Assembly (NCBI GenBank): GCA_002293605.1
Contig: DBDO01000216.1
Location: 2,298-8,089 of the forward strand
Length of the DNA stretch: 5,792 nucleotides
Origin: Desulfovibrionaceae bacterium UBA930
GTDB lineage: Bacteria > Desulfobacterota > Desulfovibrionia > Desulfovibrionales > Desulfovibrionaceae
Reading direction: 5' to 3'
Shown here: in pieces, positions 1 to 4,526 of the stretch
Position numbering within the stretch: the stretch's first letter is position 1
Layout: the number at the start of each line of letters is the position of its first letter
Notes under the pieces: model-generated
What the model was told of the DNA's origin: nothing
What the model saw: only the letters and a program-made list of their open reading frames with translations
Database searches by the model: none
Made by a program: the position numbers and the translations under genes

Positions 1-2387
1 AGTTCCTGGGCCATGCGGGAGAGTTCCTGCACGGCGGCGGAGGACTGGATCATGCCTTCGGCAGTTTCTCCTACGATTTTGTTGATTTCCTCTATGGCGC
101 GGCTGATTTCTTCGGAGGTCGCGCTTTGCTCTTCCGCAGCCGTGGCAATGGAGGCAACCACCGAGGAGTTGGCCGAGGCCAGGGAAACGATCTCGGACAG
201 GGCCTGGCCGGAGGTATTGGCCAGATCTGTGGCCTCGGTGACCGCCCTGGCTGCTTCGTTTACCTCGCTGATATTGGTGCGTGTGGAATTCTGGATGGCC
301 AGGATATTCGAGCCCACTTCCTGCGTAGCGGTCATGGTCTTTTCCGCGAGCTTGCGCACCTCATCGGCCACCACGGCAAAGCCGCGCCCGGCTTCGCCTG
401 CGCGGGCCGCTTCAATGGCCGCGTTCAGGGCCAGCAGGTTGGTCTGGTCCGCAATGTCGGAAATGACGTTCATCACCCCGCCGATGCTTTCGGCCTGGGC
501 CCCCAGTTCCTGCATGTTTTTCTGCAGGGTGACGGCCACGCTGTTCACCAGATTGATGGACTGCACTACCCTGTCCACCAGGGAGGCCCCGTCCGCGGCC
601 TTGCCCCTGGTCAGTTCGGACTGTTCCGAAGCTTCCCCGGCGTTTCTGGCCACTTCCAGCACGGTGGAATTCATTTCCGTCATGGCTGAGGCCGTGCTGT
701 CCACGCGGTCGCGCTGCATTTCCGCACCGCGCGAGACTTCTTCCACCTGGGCCGAGAGTTCTTCGGAAGCGGCGGCCACGCGGTTGGAAATGGCCGCCGC
801 CTGTTCGGTGACTCTGGCAATCATGCGCTGATGCTGCTTGCTTTCAGTTATATCAGTGCATATTTCCATAAAGCCTTTCGCTTTCCCCTCTTTATCGCGC
901 AGGGGAATGGCCGCGACCTGGAGTTCCAGTTCCATGCCTGTGGAAGGATAAATCCGGACTTCCCCGGAAGCGGGTTGATTTTCCCGCAGCACTTTATTGG
1001 CCAGACAGGCATCCGTATTGCAAGCGACCGTTTTCATGCAGTCTCCACAACTTTGGCCGCGCTGATCGCCGCCGAGCACCTTTTGGGTCACAAGGTTTGA
1101 ATAGATAATCTTTTTGTCGGCATTGGCAGTGAAGATGGCAAGGGGTATCGCATCCAGGGTGCCGGTATAGGCATCGCAGATCATATTGACGCTTACAGCC
1201 AGGGTCTGGAAGGAACCGGAGAAGGAGGCGGGATCAAGCCTGGTTCTGTAGTCGCCGATGAAAAGTTTGTCGGCGTTGCTTTGCATTGCGGCAGTAAGCA
1301 ACTCCAGGGTCTGCGGAATACGCCGCAGGGCTTCCACTGTTTGGCCGATTTCGCCTTTTTCGCGGTTTTGTATCTGGGCCTGGAAATCGCCCCTGGCAAT
1401 GGCATCGGCAAAGCCCCCCATGTTGCGCAGCACCCGGACCAGGCCGAAAATAATAAACCCGGCCAGCAGGATGCCCAGAAGCAGACCGCCGACCGTAACG
1501 CCCAGCATAAAGTGCTGGGCCGCCCCGTTCGTCTCCAGGGTACGCGTGCCCTGCTCGGTCATTTGCCCATTCACGTCATCGCTGATGCCGGAAACGACCT
1601 TTCTGATCTCAACGTTTCGCGCGGCAATGCCGTTGACCACCCGCATATTTTCCGTGACATCGTCCCGCATGGCCGAGGAGGCCGCCTCCATAGTAGTATA
1701 GGCGGCCCTGAGCTTGGCGAGGCCCTCACGTCCGGCCTCGGTACGCATGAGCGAGCCGAATACCTCCATCTCCTTGCCCAATGCCGCGAGCGCCGCATCC
1801 GCCTGTTTCGCGGCCTCCGGACTGCGGCTGTAAGCGAGGCGGCCAAAGGCGGCTCGAGTTGCGGCCAACTGGTTCATGGTAACAAGAACCTGCCCGAGGG
1901 CCGCTTCGTTATTCACACTGAAGGCGAGTTTGCCCAGGGCACTCAATTCCCTGCCCATATCCTGCCCGGCCGGGCGCATTGTTGTTTCATACTCCTCCAG
2001 AGTCTCGAGAATGCTTTTTTCCAGCCGATCAAGTTCCGGTAAAAGTCCGCTGATATTATTTTCAATGCTGCTCAGGCCCTCCTGAGTCTTTTGCCGGGCT
2101 GTATAGCTTCTGGAATCCGCAAGAATCTCCTGGTTCTGGCGGAGCTGGTCACGAGCGGCTGTTATCAGCGCCGGGTCTGCGCTGATGCGAAACTGACGCA
2201 TATCGGCTGTGGCACCGAGTTGATGCGCGACCACATCAGAGGTGCGCACATTGAGTCTGGCCAGGCGGCGGTATTCCGTAAAGGAATCTGTCGCGCCGGA
2301 GAGACTGAAATAGCCGATGCCCGCGACAAGGCCGATCAGCACAATCATGAGTCCGAATCCCGCGACAATCTTCCATTTTGTAGTCAT
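1..2387 (-). CDS. Methyl-accepting chemotaxis protein with periplasmic sensor, HAMP and PAS domains (C-terminus cut by window edge)
   Basis: Inner-membrane chemoreceptor that should signal to CheA/CheW. The frame is open from an ATG at 2387-2385 to base 1 (795 codons plus two bases), with no stop. The start has a good ribosome binding site (AAGGGGA, 2401-2395, 7-base spacer). Visible order: TM1 about residues 7-27; a helical periplasmic region about 28-291; TM2 about 293-316; HAMP about 316-365; a second HAMP-like stretch about 370-405 (GDYRTRLDP...FSGSF...VN); PAS about 407-515 with four cysteines (447, 450, 456, 461); then the coiled-coil signalling domain. The hairpin tip is unmistakable (DQTNLLALNAAIEAARAGE, residues 647-665, continuing GRGFAVVADEVR). 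Likely methylation pairs are E542/E543 and E752/E753. The long periplasmic part is the size of helical bimodular (HBM) sensors, but I cannot assign a ligand. The family is certain; probably only a short tail is missing. Confidence 0.96.
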   Translation of the reverse strand, partial: MTTKWKIVAGFGLMIVLIGLVAGIGYFSLSGATDSFTEYRRLARLNVRTSDVVAHQLGATADMRQFRISADPALITAARDQLRQNQEILADSRSYTARQKTQEGLSSIENNISGLLPELDRLEKSILETLEEYETTMRPAGQDMGRELSALGKLAFSVNNEAALGQVLVTMNQLAATRAAFGRLAYSRSPEAAKQADAALAALGKEMEVFGSLMRTEAGREGLAKLRAAYTTMEAASSAMRDDVTENMRVVNGIAARNVEIRKVVSGISDDVNGQMTEQGTRTLETNGAAQHFMLGVTVGGLLLGILLAGFIIFGLVRVLRNMGGFADAIARGDFQAQIQNREKGEIGQTVEALRRIPQTLELLTAAMQSNADKLFIGDYRTRLDPASFSGSFQTLAVSVNMICDAYTGTLDAIPLAIFTANADKKIIYSNLVTQKVLGGDQRGQSCGDCMKTVACNTDACLANKVLRENQPASGEVRIYPSTGMELELQVAAIPLRDKEGKAKGFMEICTDITESKQHQRMIARVTEQAAAISNRVAAASEELSAQVEEVSRGAEMQRDRVDSTASAMTEMNSTVLEVARNAGEASEQSELTRGKAADGASLVDRVVQSINLVNSVAVTLQKNMQELGAQAESIGGVMNVISDIADQTNLLALNAAIEAARAGEAGRGFAVVADEVRKLAEKTMTATQEVGSNILAIQNSTRTNISEVNEAARAVTEATDLANTSGQALSEIVSLASANSSVVASIATAAEEQSATSEEISRAIEEINKIVGETAEGMIQSSAAVQELSRMAQE

Positions 2388-2408
2388 AGCACAGTCCCCT
2401 TTTTTACT

Positions 2409-2438
2409 TTTATACAGTTGTACATATCTGAATAACAA
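2409..2438 (-). promoter_or_regulatory. Probable sigma70-type promoter of the chemoreceptor gene
   Basis: On the minus strand TTGTTA (2438-2433) and TATAAA (2414-2409) are separated by 18 bases. The -10 matches consensus at 5 of 6 positions and the -35 at 4 of 6. Transcription would start near 2402, giving a very short 5' UTR that just includes the ribosome binding site at 2401-2395. A 10-base perfect palindrome, GTATCGATAC (2449-2440), lies immediately upstream of the -35 box and could be a binding site. I saw no convincing sigma28 or sigma54 motif here. The region is AT-rich, so a chance match is possible. Confidence 0.5.
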
Positions 2439-2491
2439 TGTATCGATACGCAAAAGAAGCACAATGTGTGTGTACCCCACATGGAGAACAA

Positions 2492-2524
2492 GGCCTGCTT
2501 TTCGCTATAACGAATAACAGGGCC
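2492..2524. repeat. Two-tier inverted repeat upstream of the chemoreceptor gene
   Basis: The inner element TTCGCTATAACGAA (2501-2514) is a palindrome at 12 of 14 positions. It is flanked by GGCCTG (2492-2497) and CAGGGCC (2518-2524), which pair over six bases with one bulged G. No T-run follows on either strand, so it does not look like an intrinsic terminator. It lies about 60-90 bases upstream of the predicted -35 box, where an operator could sit. No regulator is recognised. Confidence 0.35.
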
Positions 2525-2796
2525 GCATAAAGGCGTATGATTCAAAGTAAAAAATCTGAAGAGAGGGAAATTGTATTTTCGATATAGCGTCATCCCTTGC
2601 GGGACTATATAAAAAGCCTGCGCAAAGCCTATATCCCCTTACCGTATATCGTATACTTTATATTCCCATCTTACTGTCATATACATATCACCTGTGGCAA
2701 GAAGCTGCAAGGCTCACTTTCAAGCGAATCACCTATATGTGTACCATGGCCTGAACGCCATACAGCAGAAAAATGCAGTCATTGTTTCATATCTGA

Positions 2797-2836
2797 CAAC
2801 AGGCCTTGCCTCCCATGCGGGTGGCAAGGCCTGTTG
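2797..2836 (-). terminator. Probable intrinsic terminator of trpB
   Basis: A perfect 14-bp stem (2797-2810 with 2823-2836) is extended, after one A-A mismatch (minus strand), by a 3-bp CCC/GGG stem closing a 4-base loop. It begins 29 bases after the trpB stop. The 3' arm ends in CTGTTG and is followed by TCAGATATG, so the U-tract is weak and interrupted; this keeps confidence below that of a textbook terminator. The next gene is on the same strand but about 410 bases further on with its own promoter, which fits a transcription boundary here. Confidence 0.7.
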
Positions 2837-2865
2837 ATGGCAAAACCCGTATTGGGCAGTGCGCG

Positions 2866-4125
2866 CTATGCCGGAAAGTACTCCTCAAGCTGGGCCAGAT
2901 CCTTGTCCCCCCTGCCGGAGAGGTTGACCACAATGAACTGATCCTTATGCATGGCCGGGGCCATGCTCAGGGCATGCGCCAGGGCGTGCGCGGATTCAAG
3001 GGCCGGGATAACGCCTTCGGCCCGGCTGAGTGTAAAAAAGGCGTCCACAGCTTCTTTGTCTGTAGCCGTGACATACTCGACCCGGCCGCAATCCTTGAGC
3101 AGGGCATGCTCCGGACCGACACCGGGATAATCCAGTCCTGCGGAAATGGAATGTACAGGGCAGATTTCACCCTTTTCATCTTGCAGGACATAGGAATTAA
3201 AGCCGTGCACCACGCCGGGAACGCCGTAGGTCATGGTGGCCGCGTGATCGCCGATTTTGCCGCTGCCCCGTCCGCCGGGCTCAACGCCTACAAGGCGGAC
3301 GGCGCTTTCTTCGATAAAGGGATGGAACATGCCTATGGCGTTGGAGCCGCCGCCCACGCAGGCCACGCACACATCCGGGAGGCGGCCCTTTTCTTCCAGG
3401 CACTGCTGCCGGATTTCCTTGCCGATCACCGATTGAAAATCCCGCACCATCAGGGGATAGGGGTGCGGCCCCACGGCGGACCCAAGAAGATAAAAGCTTG
3501 AGGGATCAGCAGCCCAGGCACCGATAGCCGCGTCCACCGCCTCCTTGAGGGTGCGCTGGCCATCGGTGACGCAGGCCACGGTCGCGCCCATCATGCGCAT
3601 GCGCTGCACATTGGGGGCCTGACGGCGCATGTCTTCCTCACCCATATAGACCGTGCACTCCATATTCATGAGCGCAGCCGCAGCGGCGGCGGCAACGCCG
3701 TGCGAGCCGGCCCCGGTTTCGGCGATGATGCGCTTTTTATTCATGCGCTTTGCCAGCAGAATTTGCCCCAGGGTATTATTAATCTTGTGCGCGCCCAGGT
3801 GGTTCAAGTCTTCGCGCTTGAGATAGATGACTGCTCCGCCCAGGCTGCGGCTTAGGTTGTCACAGCGAAAAAGCGGGGTGGGACGACAGGAATAATGACT
3901 GAGATAGTAGCTGAATTCCTGAAGAAATTCAGGATCGTTCCGGTACTTCAGATAGGCTGCGGCAAGCTCTTCCAGCACCGGAGCAAGAGCCGGGGGCACG
4001 AACATGCCGCCATAGGGACCGAAAAAGCCTTGCGCATCAGGGTCTTTTCCAGGCAGGACCGCGCACTGCCCAGGGACGGAAAGACTGGAGAGGGGATCGG
4101 AAAGTTTGGAAGCTACAGCGGACAT
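2866..4125 (-). CDS. trpB: Tryptophan synthase beta chain
   Basis: Cytoplasmic PLP enzyme that joins indole and L-serine to give L-tryptophan; in the usual complex, indole comes from TrpA. The 419-residue protein is somewhat longer than the roughly 400-residue norm because about 30 residues precede the first conserved block (GFFGPYGGMFVP, 33-44). Family landmarks are in order: RPTPL (81-85), KREDLNH with the PLP lysine K114 in GAHK, the catalytic glutamate E136 in AETGAG, the phosphate-binding glycine loop GGGSNA (258-263), VEPGG (281-285), SAGLDYPGVGPEH (328-340) and SGRGDKD (403-409). These mark it as the TrpB1 type, apparently active. The residue before GAHK is Leu where E. coli has Thr. 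ATG 4125-4123 has an ideal ribosome binding site (AAGGAG, 4137-4132, 6-base spacer); the stop is TAG. No trpA or other trp gene adjoins it. A Trp attenuator lies upstream. Confidence 0.97.
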   Translation of the reverse strand: MSAVASKLSDPLSSLSVPGQCAVLPGKDPDAQGFFGPYGGMFVPPALAPVLEELAAAYLKYRNDPEFLQEFSYYLSHYSCRPTPLFRCDNLSRSLGGAVIYLKREDLNHLGAHKINNTLGQILLAKRMNKKRIIAETGAGSHGVAAAAAAALMNMECTVYMGEEDMRRQAPNVQRMRMMGATVACVTDGQRTLKEAVDAAIGAWAADPSSFYLLGSAVGPHPYPLMVRDFQSVIGKEIRQQCLEEKGRLPDVCVACVGGGSNAIGMFHPFIEESAVRLVGVEPGGRGSGKIGDHAATMTYGVPGVVHGFNSYVLQDEKGEICPVHSISAGLDYPGVGPEHALLKDCGRVEYVTATDKEAVDAFFTLSRAEGVIPALESAHALAHALSMAPAMHKDQFIVVNLSGRGDKDLAQLEEYFPA

Positions 4126-4186
4126 GCGGGACTCCTTTTTGTCTGTTGTTATCGTTCAGTATCGCGTTGGGGACGGTCTAATTCAG

Positions 4187-4227
4187 ATTCCCTATAAAAA
4201 TTACTTCCTGCAATTTTTATCTGGAAT
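4187..4227. repeat. AT-rich interrupted palindrome between the attenuator and trpB
   Basis: Arms 4187-4202 and 4212-4227 pair at 14 of 16 positions: nine continuous pairs (ATAAAAATT/AATTTTTAT), two mismatches, then five pairs (ATTCC/GGAAT), around a 9-base loop. It sits 38 bases past the terminator U-tract and about 60 bases before the trpB start. In RNA it would form a hairpin in every read-through transcript; in DNA it could be an operator. The loop contains AGGAAG (minus strand), but no start codon follows at a usable distance. It does not resemble the enterobacterial TrpR operator core. Its role is unknown. Confidence 0.55.
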
Positions 4228-4264
4228 TGGAATAAGGCAGCCCCTCTGGACAGTGAAGACAGGC

Positions 4265-4300
4265 AAAAAAAAGACGCGGCCAGTTTTCACTGCCGCGACT
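4265..4300 (-). terminator. Intrinsic terminator of the trpB attenuator (3:4 hairpin)
   Basis: On the minus strand CGCGGC (4297-4292) pairs with GCCGCG (4280-4275); AGT/ACT continue the stem past one bulged G to a GAAA loop; and outer G-C and A-U pairs flank one mismatch. Eight consecutive Ts (4272-4265) follow directly. This is the best intrinsic terminator in the window. It ends about 140 bases before the trpB start and about 65 bases after the leader-peptide stop, so it lies where a transcription attenuator should be. The alternative, a distant terminator of the autotransporter transcript, is less likely because a promoter and leader ORF lie between them. Confidence 0.88.
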
Positions 4301-4361
4301 GCATGCACCTTGTTTTCATGTCGGCCCTTTTGGCCTCATCAGGATGCGCAAACCCCACGGC
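4292..4361 (-). promoter_or_regulatory. Possible antiterminator (2:3 pairing) of the trpB attenuator
   Basis: Two segments just after the pause hairpin can pair with sequence that includes the 5' arm of the terminator. GCCGUGG (4361-4355) pairs with UCGCGGC (4298-4292) over seven positions, two of them G-U. UGCGCAUC (4350-4343) pairs with GGUGCAUGCA (4309-4300) over eight positions with a 2-base bulge. The first pairing uses both the 3' arm of the pause hairpin and the 5' arm of the terminator, so it excludes both, as an attenuation switch requires. Found by eye; the wobble pairs and internal loop mean its stability needs a folding calculation. Confidence 0.6.
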
Positions 4362-4378
4362 TCTTTTTACAAGAGCCG
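4358..4378 (-). promoter_or_regulatory. Pause hairpin (1:2) of the trpB leader RNA
   Basis: CGGCUCUU (4378-4371) and AAGAGCCG (4365-4358) form a perfect 8-bp stem around the 5-base loop GUAAA. The 5' arm encodes the last residues of the leader peptide and the loop contains the stop codon. The two Trp codons (4384-4379) lie directly upstream, so a ribosome stalled there would cover the 5' arm and free the 3' arm for the antiterminator. This is the arrangement of the 1:2 pause structure in classical trp leaders. Confidence 0.75.
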
Positions 4379-4420
4379 CCACCACTGAGAGGAGGACAAG
4401 AAGGCATACGCTATGTTCAT
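4367..4420 (-). CDS. trpL: trp leader peptide with tandem Trp codons
   Basis: A 17-residue ORF, MNIAYAFLSSSQWWRLL, from ATG at 4420-4418 to TAA at 4369-4367. Its function would be to sense tryptophanyl-tRNA: translation stalls at the two adjacent TGG codons (residues 13-14) when charged tRNA-Trp is low. Length and placement of WW before a basic residue recall E. coli TrpL (WWR in both). It ends inside a stem-loop and is followed by alternative stems and a terminator upstream of trpB, as expected. There is no Shine-Dalgarno at normal distance; the nearest purine run (AAGG, 4437-4434) is 13 bases away, and the predicted transcription start coincides with the ATG, so initiation may be leaderless. 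A 17-codon ORF with WW could occur by chance, but not easily with all the other parts in place. Confidence 0.82.
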   Translation of the reverse strand: MNIAYAFLSSSQWWRLL

Positions 4421-4426
4421 GGAGAA

Positions 4427-4455
4427 ACAATAGCCTTGCTCCAAATGAAAGTCAA
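4427..4455 (-). promoter_or_regulatory. Probable sigma70-type promoter of the trpL-trpB unit
   Basis: TTGACT (4455-4450, 5 of 6 consensus positions) and TATTGT (4432-4427, 4 of 6) are separated by the optimal 17 bases. With usual spacing the start point is A4420, the first base of the leader-peptide ATG. The promoter lies in the gap after the autotransporter stop and its GC-rich hairpin, which supports independent transcription of trpB. No TrpR-like operator is apparent across it. Confidence 0.65.
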
Positions 4456-4484
4456 CAGGGACGCAAGATGGCCCTGCTGCTTCC

Positions 4485-4524
4485 AGGGGCTTTTCCGGGG
4501 AGGCAGAGCCTCCCCGGACCCCCT
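4485..4524 (-). terminator. GC-rich hairpin after the autotransporter gene, possible terminator or dispersed palindrome
   Basis: A perfect 11-bp stem (4494-4504 with 4508-4518) closes a 3-base loop, and AGGGG/CCCCT (4485-4489 with 4520-4524) can add an outer stem. It starts just downstream of the autotransporter stop, the usual place for a terminator, but no T-run follows on either strand (the minus strand continues AAAAGCCCC). It could end transcription with Rho, protect the mRNA 3' end, or be a copy of a repeated intergenic palindrome. I favour a transcript-end element with moderate confidence. Confidence 0.5.
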
Positions 4525-4526
4525 CC

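Larger units (their letters stand above)
2388..2796. other. AT-rich intergenic region without a credible gene
   Basis: About 410 bases separate the trpB terminator from the chemoreceptor start. The stretch is visibly AT-rich compared with the genes on both sides and rich in ATA/TAT steps, especially 2600-2700. The short frames across it have no ribosome binding site, no recognisable domain and overlap real genes at their ends. It holds the probable chemoreceptor promoter, a two-tier inverted repeat at 2492-2524, and a tiny stem TCCC-GCAA-GGGA (minus strand, 2604-2593). No tRNA, CRISPR or insertion-sequence end was recognised. The length suggests extra upstream control of the chemoreceptor gene, which is inference. 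Confidence 0.6.

Noticed and set aside
13..831. 272-codon plus-strand open frame (and a second one at 126-689) at the left end
   Set aside because: Both lie exactly antisense to the chemoreceptor signalling domain, whose minus-strand reading gives the unmistakable conserved hairpin. The plus-strand products have low-complexity Ser/Ala or Gly/His composition and no recognisable domain.
1258..2042. Overlapping plus-strand frames of 147 and 253 codons
   Set aside because: Antisense to the membrane, HAMP and periplasmic parts of the same chemoreceptor; no ribosome binding site or family features. GC-rich codons leave the opposite strand open by chance.
2384..2593. 69-codon minus-strand frame upstream of the chemoreceptor
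   Set aside because: Overlaps the chemoreceptor start in another frame, covers its promoter and ribosome binding site, has no ribosome binding site of its own and an implausible Phe/Cys/His-rich composition.
2423..2796. Nine-base direct repeat CATATCTGA at 2423-2431 and 2788-2796
   Set aside because: Short, AT-rich and about 365 bases apart with no matching flanks; likely chance.
2806..3501. 231-codon plus-strand frame
   Set aside because: Antisense to trpB, which is certain from its catalytic motifs; this frame also runs through the trpB terminator hairpin.
4188..4223. A second, internal promoter for trpB in the AT-rich palindrome
   Set aside because: The best boxes (TTCCAG, 17 bases, TAATTT) match consensus poorly and the match is expected in such AT-rich sequence.
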